Source: Nemorincola caseinilytica
GTDB lineage: Bacteria; Bacteroidota; Bacteroidia; Chitinophagales; Chitinophagaceae
NCBI RefSeq assembly: GCF_039540515.1
Contig: NZ_BAABFA010000015.1
Span: forward strand, 129,337 to 193,336
Length of the DNA stretch: 64,000 nt
Direction: 5' to 3'
The notes under the pieces are model-generated. The model made no database searches. It had not been told where the DNA came from and was given only the letters and a program-made list of their open reading frames with translations. Both the position numbers and the translations under genes were made by a program. This document shows, piece by piece, positions 27,157 through 36,537 of this stretch; the stretch's first letter is position 1; the number at the start of each line of letters is the position of its first letter.

Positions 27157-29814
27157 CTATTGACGTGTCTCTAATTGTGGCCGCATACTGTTCCATATGC
27201 TTTTTATGGTAGCGCTATCGATGTTTCCTTGCGCAATGGCTACCTCGGCTATGGCCCCGGTGAAATTGTGCGAGTCGCCGAGGTTGCCTATGGCCATCTT
27301 TTGCCGGGGGGTGCGAATAGGAGTGGGTATGAGGCGCCCGCCCATATAGCGGCCATTGACGAACAGCTCTATGGCAGTGGACGATATGTTCATGACCGTA
27401 TAGCACCATGTATTGCGCGGGAAGACCACCGATATGGCGCTACCATTGACACCGAACAGGTACTCGTTCTGCTCTGTGTTGCAGGTGATGATAAAGCCAC
27501 TGCTGTCCTCTATATTGCCTACTATGACGGGCCTGTCGGCGAACTGGGTAGCGGAGTAGAACAGCGTGGATATGGAGAAGGAGCCGGGAAATGCCATGGT
27601 CTGTATACCCGCTGCATCGCTGATGCGCTGCTCTATGCTCTTCCTGTCGTCGGTGTACTTGCGGTGAAAGAGCAGGTCGCTGCCGGTAAAGAAGGTAGTG
27701 GCAGGAAGCGGGGACCTTCTTCTCTGTAGCATCACCATAGAGGCATTGGAGGTCACATATTCGCAGGTAGCGGCCACGGCAGTGATGTGTGGCGCCATGA
27801 AATCGTACAGGCGGGAGCGGGGCTCCAGGTAGACCTTGGCAGCAGAATCTATGATGATGTTGCGGAAACGATCGAGGTCGCTGCGGAGGAAGAGGTCTAT
27901 ATAGCCGGGGTCGAAGGCAGAGCGTCTTTTATTGCCATTGAAGAAGAGCGGTTGCAGCTTCTTGGCAGTGAACACAATTATCTTTTCGCCCTCGGCAGAG
28001 GTATTCTCTATAAAGGCGGTATTGGCCTGTACCCGCTGCTGCAATGGAGCCTGTGCCTGTTTGGCGGCATCCTGGTCGGAGAGGGCTACTATTTGGGGTG
28101 CATTGTACACTATCTCTGCAAACGAGAACGAGAGGCAGCCGAGCGCAATGACGAAGAGGCCATAGAGAGGAGCGACCTTCTGATCTTTTATCTTATCCCA
28201 TAGTTCATCGGCCAGAATGGTGAGCACTATGAGGGAGAAGCCAGAGCTGAGGGCATAGTTGGAGTTCTGGCTGCGACCCTGGAAATAGGTGAAGTAACCT
28301 ATGCCCACAAGAGAGAGGAACATGACCATGGTGCTTTTGGGCGTGATGCGCCTGTGGTGCCATGCGGCGCCCGCGTATATGAAGCCCAGCAGAAGAATGA
28401 TGGCAGAGATGTTCCACGGATGGAGCAGGGACATGGGCAGGAGGCTCATGCCATATTTTGTATAGTAGGTGATGGGCTTGAAGAGCAAGCCACTATCGGG
28501 CCACACACCATAGCCCAGATATATAAAGAGCTTATGGCCGAGTATTATCATTATGAAGACCGCTATGGCAGTGACGATGTGCATGACCATGCGCCTGATA
28601 GCGGGCCTGCCCTGAGCATCGAAGAAAGAGGCATATACATTGGCGAGTGTCCATGCCATGTAGCAGGAAAGGCCGATCTCGGGATTCCAGAGTATAAAGA
28701 GGGCAGATACAAAAAATGTAGTGTAGTAGCGTATGCGGGTGGGCCTTGTAAAGTACAGCAATGCCAGCAGGCCTATGCTGCTGGGTATGATGTAGCGGAT
28801 GGGGTAGAGCGAGAAGATACAATCGAAAACGGTGAGCAGCTTGAAATCGAGATAGGGGAAGAAGACGAGGGTAAAGAAGCCCAGGAAGAAGAGAGTGGTG
28901 TTGCGGATGAGCCTGCGCATCATGAACAGGTTCATGATAAAGGCAAGGCCCAGCAGTACCGACATGGTGGCCGAGAAGGTAGTGACCGACAGGCCTGTGA
29001 TGCGGAACAGGGGCAGCAGGAAGTGGGGGTACATGCCATAGGTATCAATAAACCCATTTACCAGCATAGGCTTGCCGGAGAATACCTGGGTGGCAGCATA
29101 GTAGACGGCGCTGAAGTCGAACTTGTTCTCATCGGTATAGGGAAAGTGGATGGAGTTCATGGCCACAATGGTGATGATGAGAAAGGCTGCTGTGGTGTAG
29201 CCAATGGTGTTGATGGTGAGCTTGTATGTCCTGTTGTCATCGATGCGTTTTTGGCGCATGCCTATAAAGAACAGCACTGCGATAAGCGGCAGGATTATGA
29301 GCAGGTATGCCCAGAGGTATTCGCCTGTAAAGAGGCTTTTGAAATAGAACTGGAAGTTGGTATCGCTAACGAGGTCGCGGGTGTTCTGTGGAGAGTCGCC
29401 ACCTTTGGGGCCATAGGGGTTTACGGCGGCCATGCCACCGTAAATGAGCAATGCAAGAGCGGCAACACTGCCCCATGTGAGGACGGGGAAGGCGAGCGTC
29501 TGCGATAGTCGCCGTATGATGCTTTTCCCTGAAAGACCTTTGTATAGCAGTATAGCAGTGGGTACCACCAATATGACGGACAGGCGGAACAGTAGAGATT
29601 CTACTGGCTCTGGGCGCAGGTGGGCGCTATCTATGAGTACTGCCTGTGCCGATCGGTTGACCTCGGCCATATCGGGGTGATAGAGGGAGGTGAGCACAAA
29701 GGTCAGTATGGCCCATAGTACTACTGCACCCATGGCAGACAGCAGCCAAAGTATTACCTCTTCCTTTAGTGCGGGTATATGTACGGGAGCCTGTTCTGTA
29801 TCCTGTTTTGGCAT
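27157..29814 (-). CDS. Large polytopic membrane protein with C-terminal LamG-like domain
   Basis: An 885-residue protein. Residues ~20-575 hold about 12-14 hydrophobic helices with short loops, including a long extracytoplasmic stretch after helix 5 (about 220-265, FPYTDENKFDFSAVYYA); the layout resembles GT-C type glycosyltransferases or O-antigen-related membrane proteins, but I see no clear DxD signature. Residues ~590-720 are soluble. Residues ~725-885 resemble a concanavalin/LamG jelly roll (FSISTLFYSATQF, NTWCYTVMNIS, IELFVNGRYMGG, IAEVAIAQG). Fusion of a polytopic membrane region to a LamG-like domain is uncommon. The stop codon of the upstream MFS gene is 24 nt before its start, so the two are probably an operon. 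Confidence 0.75.
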   Translation of the reverse strand: MPKQDTEQAPVHIPALKEEVILWLLSAMGAVVLWAILTFVLTSLYHPDMAEVNRSAQAVLIDSAHLRPEPVESLLFRLSVILVVPTAILLYKGLSGKSIIRRLSQTLAFPVLTWGSVAALALLIYGGMAAVNPYGPKGGDSPQNTRDLVSDTNFQFYFKSLFTGEYLWAYLLIILPLIAVLFFIGMRQKRIDDNRTYKLTINTIGYTTAAFLIITIVAMNSIHFPYTDENKFDFSAVYYAATQVFSGKPMLVNGFIDTYGMYPHFLLPLFRITGLSVTTFSATMSVLLGLAFIMNLFMMRRLIRNTTLFFLGFFTLVFFPYLDFKLLTVFDCIFSLYPIRYIIPSSIGLLALLYFTRPTRIRYYTTFFVSALFILWNPEIGLSCYMAWTLANVYASFFDAQGRPAIRRMVMHIVTAIAVFIMIILGHKLFIYLGYGVWPDSGLLFKPITYYTKYGMSLLPMSLLHPWNISAIILLLGFIYAGAAWHHRRITPKSTMVMFLSLVGIGYFTYFQGRSQNSNYALSSGFSLIVLTILADELWDKIKDQKVAPLYGLFVIALGCLSFSFAEIVYNAPQIVALSDQDAAKQAQAPLQQRVQANTAFIENTSAEGEKIIVFTAKKLQPLFFNGNKRRSAFDPGYIDLFLRSDLDRFRNIIIDSAAKVYLEPRSRLYDFMAPHITAVAATCEYVTSNASMVMLQRRRSPLPATTFFTGSDLLFHRKYTDDRKSIEQRISDAAGIQTMAFPGSFSISTLFYSATQFADRPVIVGNIEDSSGFIITCNTEQNEYLFGVNGSAISVVFPRNTWCYTVMNISSTAIELFVNGRYMGGRLIPTPIRTPRQKMAIGNLGDSHNFTGAIAEVAIAQGNIDSATIKSIWNSMRPQLETRQ

Positions 29815-29838
29815 AAGTGTGGGGTGTATAGTAATGGT

Positions 29839-31155
29839 CTATTTTTTGCGCATGGCTATATACAGTATCAATGCACCTAGGGTAAAGAACGTGATGAGCG
29901 CGATGATAGCACTGCGCATATTCATGATACTATCGATATAGCCGAAGGAGAACATGCCTATGACTATGGCGAGTTTCTCTGTGACATCGTAAAAACTGAA
30001 AAAAGAAGTAGTGTCGTGTGTGGGGGGCATGAGCTTGGCATATGTAGAGCGACTGAGTGACTGTATGCCACCCATGATGATGCCTACTACCGTGGCCACT
30101 ATATAGAACTCTGTGGCCGTATAGGTGTAGTATGCGGCTATACATACGCCTATCCATATGAGCACCACTACGAAGAGCACCTGCAGGTTGCCGAAGCGCT
30201 CCGAGAGCTTTGCCATGATGTATGCCCCCAATATGGCCACCAATTGTATGACCAGTATAGCGCCTATTAGCTGGCCGGTATCCAGCTTCAGCTCTTTGCT
30301 GCCGAATATGGTAGCGGCCAGCATCACCGTTTGCACGCCCATGCTGTAGAAAAAGAAAGATGCCAGGTAGGTCTTTAGCTTTGGCATGTGACGCAGCTGC
30401 TGCCATACCTTGTTCAGCTCCTTGAAGCCGCCTGTGAGCACACTTCTGCCGGCCTGCTGGGGCAGGGCAATGCTATTGGGCAGTTTTGCGAAGGGTATAA
30501 GGGCAAAGGCGGCCCACCATATACCTACCAGTACAAAGGAGAGGCGCGGGGCAAAGGTGTCGTCGGTGATGCCGAACCACTGCGGCTGCAGCACGAACAG
30601 GAAACAGATAAGCTGCAGCAACACGCTGCCTATGTAGCCATAGGAAAAGCCCAGGGCGCTTACCCTGTCGCGCTCGGCAGGCAGGGCTATCTCGGGCAGG
30701 TAGGCATTGTAGAACACCAGGCTGCCGCAATATCCCAGGGCAGCTATGGCCGCGCAGATGACACCCAGCTCTACCGTGTCGGCCTTGAAGAAGTAGAGGC
30801 AGCAGCAGGATATGGCTCCCGTGAAGCAGAAGAGCTGCATGAAGGTCTTCTTATTGCCCCTGTAATCGGCAATGGAGGACAGTATGGGCGATATGAGCGC
30901 AATGATGAGGTAGGCGGCAGCTATGGAATAATCGAACAGGGCGCTGTTCTTTACCTTGTAGCCCAGGAAGTTCACAGTATCATCTACCACTACGCCATCT
31001 TCTTTGATGGTGGTAACGGCATTGTAGTATGCAGGGAAGATGGTAGAAGTGATAACAAGATTGTAAGCAGAATTGGCCCAGTCGTACATGGCCCATGCTC
31101 GCTGTACCTTTCGGGATGAGGTGATGGACGGGGTATAGCTTGTTATGGTTTCCAT
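29839..31155 (-). CDS. MFS transporter, UMF1/Atg22-like
   Basis: The start is placed at 31155 (METITSYTP), because the longer in-frame extension is not conserved-looking and runs through the divergent promoter region. The 438-residue product has about 12 transmembrane helices and the N-terminal AWAMYDWANSAYN motif typical of the UMF1 (unknown major facilitator / vacuole effluxer Atg22-like) family, plus the mid-protein SYGYIGSVLLQL and late GGIQSLSRSTYAKLMP signatures. Substrate unknown; amino acids or small solutes are possible. First gene of a likely two-gene operon; divergent from the thioesterase gene with about 60 nt between starts. Confidence 0.88.
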   Translation of the reverse strand: METITSYTPSITSSRKVQRAWAMYDWANSAYNLVITSTIFPAYYNAVTTIKEDGVVVDDTVNFLGYKVKNSALFDYSIAAAYLIIALISPILSSIADYRGNKKTFMQLFCFTGAISCCCLYFFKADTVELGVICAAIAALGYCGSLVFYNAYLPEIALPAERDRVSALGFSYGYIGSVLLQLICFLFVLQPQWFGITDDTFAPRLSFVLVGIWWAAFALIPFAKLPNSIALPQQAGRSVLTGGFKELNKVWQQLRHMPKLKTYLASFFFYSMGVQTVMLAATIFGSKELKLDTGQLIGAILVIQLVAILGAYIMAKLSERFGNLQVLFVVVLIWIGVCIAAYYTYTATEFYIVATVVGIIMGGIQSLSRSTYAKLMPPTHDTTSFFSFYDVTEKLAIVIGMFSFGYIDSIMNMRSAIIALITFFTLGALILYIAMRKK

Positions 31156-31206
31156 GCAACTAAAATAGTGTTTTAATATGAATTTGGAATTTGGTGGAGA
31201 CTGCGT

Positions 31207-31214
31207 GAGCTTTG
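31207..31214 (+). promoter_or_regulatory. -7 box GAGCTTTG of the thioesterase gene
   Basis: Differs from TAnnTTTG only at the first base. TTTG at 31183 lies 20 nt upstream, the classical -33 spacing. It ends 4 nt before the ATG at 31219, predicting a leaderless mRNA. Confidence 0.5.
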
Positions 31215-31218
31215 CAAT

Positions 31219-31680
31219 ATGGGATACAGAGAGATACCACGCGGACAAGTGCTGCAGTATATAAAGGATACCTACCTGGGCAAGGAAGTGACGGACTCGC
31301 GTTCGCCTGCGGGCAACTGGCTCAAATTCACCCTGGAGCATATAGAGAAGGGCAGGGCCGTACTGAACCTGGTGGTGCGCCCCGAAATGACCAACCCATA
31401 TGGCCACATACATGGCGGTATGATGAGCCTGGTGATAGATGAGGCCATAGGGTGGGGGGTAGTGAGCATGGACACAGAGCTGCACTATACGTCGCTGACG
31501 CTGAACGTAGATTTCCTATTTGCCATAAAAGCAGGTGAGAACCTGCGTGCAGAATCGAAGGTGCTGCGGGTAGGGAAGAAGATAATAAATGTAGAATGCC
31601 ATGTGTATGATATGGCCGGCCGCATACTGGCGCGCGCCAACAGCAACCTTATAGTAACAGGAATGGAGTATACCGGCTAG
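31219..31680 (+). CDS. PaaI-family hotdog-fold thioesterase
   Basis: A 153-residue cytoplasmic protein with the PaaI-type core HGGMMSLVIDEAIGWG at about residues 65-80; the acid in VIDEA and the HGG motif are the usual catalytic elements for hydrolysing acyl-CoA thioesters. The second half has the hotdog beta strands (LTLNVDFLFAIKAGENLRAES, INVECHVYDMAGRILARAN). Length is typical. Substrate unknown. Single-gene unit. Confidence 0.88.
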   Translation: MGYREIPRGQVLQYIKDTYLGKEVTDSRSPAGNWLKFTLEHIEKGRAVLNLVVRPEMTNPYGHIHGGMMSLVIDEAIGWGVVSMDTELHYTSLTLNVDFLFAIKAGENLRAESKVLRVGKKIINVECHVYDMAGRILARANSNLIVTGMEYTG

Positions 31681-31718
31681 GCATACTCCATTCGTTATTG
31701 TTGTGTTCTTTTTTGTTC

Positions 31719-33257
31719 TTAATTGCCGGCGGGTTGCGGAGCAGGTGCGTTGTCACCACCACCGTCGTTCGGCCTTGGTGGGCGTGGCGGCCTGTTCTGC
31801 TGTGGCCTGTTCTCCCTGGGCTTGTTATTGTTGCCTTCTCCCTGCTGCTGACCATCGCGGGGTGGCCTGGGGCCTTGCTGCTGTTGCGGACGAGGTTGTC
31901 CTTGTGGTCTTTGCTGCTGATCGCGCTTTTCGCCCTGTGGTCTATTGCCTTGCTGGCCGCCTTGTGGTCTTTCTCCCTGCGGACGATCGCCCTGTGGCTT
32001 TTCTCCCTGTGGCCTTGACTGACCCTGTGGCTTCTGCTGGCCTTTGTTCTGCTGCGGCTTGTTGCCACCCTGCAGCTGGCCTTTGGCCTGCTGTGCTGGT
32101 ACATCGCCTTTGCTGCCACCTTTTTCGTTGCCTTTCTTTTTCTTCTTCTTGTTCTTTTCGAGGTTCTTCAGCGTGATCTGGCCCACATCGTTCACAAAGC
32201 CCATGTCGGCGGTCTTCAGGCTGCCGCGTGCGTCGCGCGCTTCCAGCTCTACGGGGTGCAGCTCATCGGCTTTTTTACCTTCCTTGTTCAGCTTTATTAT
32301 CTCCTTCACTCGCGTGATGGTGAGCGGGTACTGCTTGTTGTTGCCGGGGAAGCTGTACCACATCAGGTTCTTGAAGATATCCTTCTTCTGCAGGTGCGCT
32401 ATGCCGTTGGCAGTATCGAGGGAGTCGGCCTGGTCGGGGAATACGGAGAGGGCATCCATATAGGTGTCCAGCTCGTAGTTGAGGCAGCATTTGAGCCTGC
32501 CGCACTGGCCCGATAGCTTGGCCTGGTTGATAGAAAGATTCTGGTAGCGTGCAGCGGTGGTATTGACCGAGCGGAAGTCGGTGAGCCATGTACTGCAGCA
32601 GAGCTCGCGGCCGCAGGAGCCTATGCCTCCTACCTTGCCGCTTTCCTGGCGGGCGCCTATCTGGCGCATCTCTACCTTCAGCTTGAAGTCGGTAGCGAAT
32701 ACACGGATAAGCTCGCGGAAATCGACACGCTGATCGGCGGTGTAGAAGAAGGTACCCTTCTTACCATCGGCCTGCATCTCTACCTCGCACAGTTTCATGT
32801 CCAGGTTCAGCGTTTTGGCTATGGCGCGGGAACGTATGAGCACCTCGGGTTCACGGTCCTTGTTCTTAACGCTGGCTGCCAGCTCTTCTTCGGTAGCGGT
32901 ATGCAGTATGCGTTTGGTCACATCGTTCTCCTTCACACCATACTTCTTCATCTGCAGCTTCACCAGCTCGCCGGTGAGGCTCACCTGGCCTACATCGAAG
33001 CCACCTGTGCCCTCTACGGCCAGCCATTCGCCTTTTTCCAGTATCTGGTTGGTATTGTTGCGGAAGAACTCTTTGCGGCTGCCCTTGCTGAAGGACATCT
33101 CTACTATGGTGTACGGTTTGGCCCCATCGTGCAGGGGCATAGACTTGAGCCAGTCGAACACATTCATGCGGTTGCACCCGCCGGTGCTACATCCGCCATT
33201 ACCTTTGCAACCGCCCGGCTTGCCATTGGCGCCGGTACTGCAATTGCCACATCCCAT
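31719..33257 (-). CDS. PSP1-domain protein (RicT/YaaT-like) with long P/Q/G-rich tail
   Basis: The start at 33257 gives MGCGNCSTGANG; upstream in-frame codons lack support. 512 residues. A Cys/Gly-rich N-terminus (C3, C6, C17, C23, C28) precedes the PSP1 core (~40-290) with IVEMSFSKGSRKEFF, the FRELIRVFATDFKLKVEMRQIGAR region (split here: FRELIRVFATDF, KLKVEMRQIGAR), and the conserved Cys clusters GRELCCSTW and SGQCGRLKCCLNYE. In Bacillus the homologue RicT belongs to the Fe-S RicAFT complex that aids RNase Y. After a KKKKKKG patch (~375) the last ~130 residues are a disordered P/Q/G/R-rich tail with many RPQG-type repeats. Such tails suggest RNA or protein binding; function here is inferred. 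Confidence 0.88.
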   Translation of the reverse strand: MGCGNCSTGANGKPGGCKGNGGCSTGGCNRMNVFDWLKSMPLHDGAKPYTIVEMSFSKGSRKEFFRNNTNQILEKGEWLAVEGTGGFDVGQVSLTGELVKLQMKKYGVKENDVTKRILHTATEEELAASVKNKDREPEVLIRSRAIAKTLNLDMKLCEVEMQADGKKGTFFYTADQRVDFRELIRVFATDFKLKVEMRQIGARQESGKVGGIGSCGRELCCSTWLTDFRSVNTTAARYQNLSINQAKLSGQCGRLKCCLNYELDTYMDALSVFPDQADSLDTANGIAHLQKKDIFKNLMWYSFPGNNKQYPLTITRVKEIIKLNKEGKKADELHPVELEARDARGSLKTADMGFVNDVGQITLKNLEKNKKKKKKGNEKGGSKGDVPAQQAKGQLQGGNKPQQNKGQQKPQGQSRPQGEKPQGDRPQGERPQGGQQGNRPQGEKRDQQQRPQGQPRPQQQQGPRPPRDGQQQGEGNNNKPRENRPQQNRPPRPPRPNDGGGDNAPAPQPAGN

Positions 33258-33598
33258 CTTGTAAAATAAGTTTATATCGAGCAGGTGATCAAATGGTCTT
33301 TTGCCGGGGCTGCCAGTGCAGGAAAGCGGATATATCATCTACCATACTGCAAAAGGCATAATATATTACTAACACCAACTATCGTTGTTCCATACGCACG
33401 GACCATTATCTATTGCCTGCCAATTGTTAAAACAATAAATATCAATGTACAAACCTACGAAAAAATATCGGGATGAGATGTGGTGGTATTTTATATGTTG
33501 TGTGGGTGCAAACAGTTGTTATGTGTGCCTGCTGTATGTGAGTGTGTTCTTTGATGATATATGTTTCTGTAATTGTGTAAATTTGTTATCAAATATCA
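33258..33598. other. Intergenic region between divergent RicT-like and DUF2442 genes
   Basis: Holds the divergent promoters only. A small dyad ATTGTT-AA-AACAAT lies at about 33424-33437. The short ORF across 33445-33639 is Cys-rich and compositionally random, and I do not accept it as a gene. Confidence 0.5.
33578..33585 (+). promoter_or_regulatory. -7 box TAAATTTG of the DUF2442-DUF4160 pair
   Basis: Exact TAnnTTTG match, 13 nt before the ATG at 33599. Confidence 0.6.
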
Positions 33599-33877
33599 AT
33601 GATGAAAGCGAGCAGTGTACAGGCAATGCATGGATATAAGCTGATGGTCCGTTTTGAGGATGGTGTGTCGGGAGAGGTAGACCTAAGGGACCTTGTAGAA
33701 AATGGCATCTTCAGGGAACTAAAGGATGTAAAAAAATTTCAGAACGTTTACATTAACGGTTCAGCGATAGCCTGGTCAGACGAGTTGGAGATAGATGCCG
33801 ACAATATCTATGCGGAAATAGTGCATAGAGAACCTTCACAACTTTTTCGGAAGCTAACGCACCATGCCACAAATTAG
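33599..33877 (+). CDS. DUF2442 domain-containing protein
   Basis: A 92-residue cytoplasmic protein with the DUF2442 pattern: a short N-terminal strand (YKLMVRFEDGVSGEVDLRDLV), then a NGIFRELKDVKKFQNVYI segment and a final I.W.DELEIDADNIYAE motif. Its 3' end overlaps the DUF4160 gene by 14 bp. DUF2442 and DUF4160 genes are commonly found as a pair, in toxin-antitoxin-like arrangements; biochemical role unknown. An alternative ATG is the next codon. Confidence 0.85.
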   Translation: MMKASSVQAMHGYKLMVRFEDGVSGEVDLRDLVENGIFRELKDVKKFQNVYINGSAIAWSDELEIDADNIYAEIVHREPSQLFRKLTHHATN

Positions 33878-34124
33878 TATCTTCTTAGGAATCATCATAA
33901 AAATGTACTACCGGGATCATAACCCACCTCATTTCCATGCTGTATATGGAGAATATGAAGGCCTGGTAGATATAAATAACCTAGAACTTTTGAGCGGCCA
34001 TTTACCCCCAAGGGTCTTGGGGTTGGTAATAGAATGGGCGGCTATTCACCAAAGCGAATTGCTCCACAACTGGGATAAGGCAATGAAGCAAGAAACGCTG
34101 CTTCCCATTCAACCTTTAGTATAA
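33864..34124 (+). CDS. DUF4160 domain-containing protein
   Basis: An 86-residue protein with the signature IKMYYRDHNPPHFHAVYGEYEGLVDI (here split: IKMYYRDHNPPHFHA and VYGEYEGLVDI) of DUF4160. The HxxPxHFH-like cluster could bind metal or nucleic acid but no activity is established. Overlaps the DUF2442 gene by 14 bp, so expression is probably coupled. Ends 16 nt from the convergent GH92 stop codon, with no obvious terminator between them. Confidence 0.85.
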   Translation: MPQISIFLGIIIKMYYRDHNPPHFHAVYGEYEGLVDINNLELLSGHLPPRVLGLVIEWAAIHQSELLHNWDKAMKQETLLPIQPLV

Positions 34125-34140
34125 TGGCCTTCGAGGGTGT

Positions 34141-36384
34141 TTAGTTCACCGAGCTGGGCCAGTCCTTTTCGTCTTTACCAAATTGCTTGTTGGGTGTGGT
34201 TCCCATTTCAAAGACCAGTTCGCCGCCCTGCATGAGGGTGGTATGGCTGATGTAGCTGCGGGTATATGGCTTGCCATTGAGGGTAACGCTCTGTATATAG
34301 CAGGCATCTTTGCCATTGTTGTGGGTGGCTATCTTCATGGTCTTGCCGCCGGGCAGCTTTATCCTTACCTCATCGAACACGGGACTGCCGAACACATACT
34401 CGCCGCCCGAGGCATTGGCAGGGTAGAAGCCCGCCATGCTTAGCACACCCCAGGCGCTCATTTGCCCACAATCCTCGTTGCCGGAGTAGCCCTCGGGATG
34501 ATCGTGGTACATAGAATCTATGATGGTGCGTGCCCATTTCTGGGTCTTCCAGCTTTGGCCTACATAACTGTACATATAGGCTATGTGATGGCTGGGCTCA
34601 TTGCCATGGGCATACTGGCCTATGAGGCCGCTCACATCGGGTGGGGCCTGTTCTCCCTTGATCTCTGAAGAGGTGGAGAAGAGCTTATCGAGCATTTCGG
34701 TGAAGCGGTCGTAGCTGCCATAGCCCTTTGCCAGGCCGCGTATATCGTGTGGTACGAAGAAGGTGTACTGCCATGCGTTACCCTCTTCGTAGAACGACTT
34801 GCTGCCATCGGTAGAGGTGAAGTAGGGGTCGAAGGGTTCTGTCCATTTGCCATCGCTGTTGCGGGCGCGTATGAAGCCCGTCTCTTTATCGAATAGCAGC
34901 TTGTAGGCGGCCGCCTTTTTCATATAGAGGTCGTGGTCGGCGGTCTTGCCCAGCTTCTTTGCCACCTGTGCTATGCACCAGTCGTCGTAGGCATATTCCA
35001 GTGTCTTGGTAACGGTCTGCCATGCGCTATCCTGCGGTACATAGCCATAGCGGCGATACCACTGTGTACCGCGAATATTCTGCATGGCGCTCTTTTTCAT
35101 GCATTCCAGTGCTTTTTCGGCATCTATGCCGGGCGTGTTCTTCAGTACGGCATCGGCCAGCACGGGCACGGCATGGTAGCCGCTCATGCAATTGGTCTCG
35201 AAGGTGGAGAGGTCCCATACGGGCAGCAGGCCGGTCTCGTCGCAGAAGGCCATCATGCTGTTCATGAGGTCGGGCAGGCGCTGCTGCTGGGTGATGGTGA
35301 ACAGCGGGTGCAGGCCACGGAAGGTATCCCACAGGGAGAACACGGTATAGCGCTGGCCTTTCTTCATGCGCAGCATATCGCCATTGGCGTTCTGGTACTG
35401 GCCATCGGCATCAGAGTAGAGCGATGGCGCTATACAGGTATGGTAGAGCGCGGTATAGAAAATGCGTTTAAGCTTTTCGTCTGATGTGGTCACTTCCATC
35501 TTTGCCATTTCGGCCTCCCATTTGGCCTCGGCAGCGGTGCGAACCTTCTCAAAGTTCCAGCCCGGTATCTCGCCGAGTGCCAGCAGGGCTTTATCCATGC
35601 TGGTGTTGGAGAGGGCTACTTTCATCATCAGCGGTCTGCCATTCATCTCTGCAAATTCGAGCACACCATTGTAGCGACCGCTATCGTTTAGGTTGCCCTG
35701 GCCTACTTCCTGGTGGGTATTGTTGTCGTAGGTATACATCTTGCGGATGGGAGCAGATACCCTGGCCGCGAAATATACCCGCTGTGTACGCGCCCAGCCG
35801 CGCGACATGCGATAGCCGGTAATGGTAGAGTCGTTGATGTATTTTATATAGGTGTGTGTGGCGCTATCCCAGTTCATCATATAGGTGAGGTGGAAACGCA
35901 GCAGGGGTTTTACACCTTTTGGGAACATATAGCTGTGCAGGCCGCAACGCTCGGTGGCTGTAAGGCCTACGCTTATACCATTGTCCATGCGCACATAATA
36001 ATAGCCGGCAGAGGCTTTTTCGTTCTTATGGTCGAAGCTGACACGGAAGAATTTGCTGGTATCGCTGATGGGGGCCGTAAGGGGCATAACGGAGATGTCT
36101 GTCCAGTCGCCGCAGCCGGTGCCGCTGAGGTGCATGTGGCTGAAGCCTGTGATAACATTATCGGAATAATTGTAACCGCTGCACCAGTCCCACCCCTGCG
36201 AGCCATTATCGGGGCTGAGCTGTACCATACCAAAAGGTACACATGCACCCGGGAAGGTATGGCCATGCCCGCCGGTACCTATGAAGGGGTCGATGTAGCG
36301 GGTGAGCCTTTGCGCATGTGCGGCATAACCTGTAAGTGCCAGTATAACAAATAGTAATGAATTGCGGAAGTTGATAGATAGCAT
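34141..36384 (-). CDS. GH92 family glycoside hydrolase (alpha-mannosidase type)
   Basis: A 747-residue exported enzyme. Signal peptide at residues 1-24 (ends GYAAHA). The N-terminal domain starts with YIDPFIGTGGHGHTFPGA, the family hallmark. The catalytic (alpha/alpha)6 domain contains GNEPSHHIAY with the likely acid Glu596 and YSGNEDCGQMSAW near residues 633-645, where family acidic residues activate water. GH92 enzymes are Ca2+-dependent exo-alpha-mannosidases, mostly alpha-1,2, acting on N-glycans or yeast mannan. There is no SusCD pair or other CAZyme nearby, so it does not sit in a visible polysaccharide locus. Box at 36389 implies a short or absent leader. Confidence 0.93.
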   Translation of the reverse strand: MLSINFRNSLLFVILALTGYAAHAQRLTRYIDPFIGTGGHGHTFPGACVPFGMVQLSPDNGSQGWDWCSGYNYSDNVITGFSHMHLSGTGCGDWTDISVMPLTAPISDTSKFFRVSFDHKNEKASAGYYYVRMDNGISVGLTATERCGLHSYMFPKGVKPLLRFHLTYMMNWDSATHTYIKYINDSTITGYRMSRGWARTQRVYFAARVSAPIRKMYTYDNNTHQEVGQGNLNDSGRYNGVLEFAEMNGRPLMMKVALSNTSMDKALLALGEIPGWNFEKVRTAAEAKWEAEMAKMEVTTSDEKLKRIFYTALYHTCIAPSLYSDADGQYQNANGDMLRMKKGQRYTVFSLWDTFRGLHPLFTITQQQRLPDLMNSMMAFCDETGLLPVWDLSTFETNCMSGYHAVPVLADAVLKNTPGIDAEKALECMKKSAMQNIRGTQWYRRYGYVPQDSAWQTVTKTLEYAYDDWCIAQVAKKLGKTADHDLYMKKAAAYKLLFDKETGFIRARNSDGKWTEPFDPYFTSTDGSKSFYEEGNAWQYTFFVPHDIRGLAKGYGSYDRFTEMLDKLFSTSSEIKGEQAPPDVSGLIGQYAHGNEPSHHIAYMYSYVGQSWKTQKWARTIIDSMYHDHPEGYSGNEDCGQMSAWGVLSMAGFYPANASGGEYVFGSPVFDEVRIKLPGGKTMKIATHNNGKDACYIQSVTLNGKPYTRSYISHTTLMQGGELVFEMGTTPNKQFGKDEKDWPSSVN

Positions 36385-36388
36385 GGTG

Positions 36389-36396
36389 CGAAGGTA
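36389..36396 (-). promoter_or_regulatory. -7-like box TACCTTCG of the GH92 gene
   Basis: One mismatch to TAnnTTTG on the minus strand, followed by C, ending 4 nt before the start codon. The same TTCG variant occurs upstream of the gene at 55198. Confidence 0.45.
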
Positions 36397-36537
36397 AGAC
36401 GGCTATGGCAAAAAATGTACTTGTGACAGCGCCATTGATACGTCAATGTTAAAGCATATTTAAAGGTGCTGACCTGTGCTTTATATAACGAATAGGGGTG
36501 GTGGTGTGGGTAATTTTATAATGTCTTTCGTATCACT

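Noticed and set aside
33445..33639. 64-codon ORF before the DUF2442 gene
   Set aside because: Cys/Trp-rich random-looking composition, and it overlaps the DUF2442 promoter and start in another frame.
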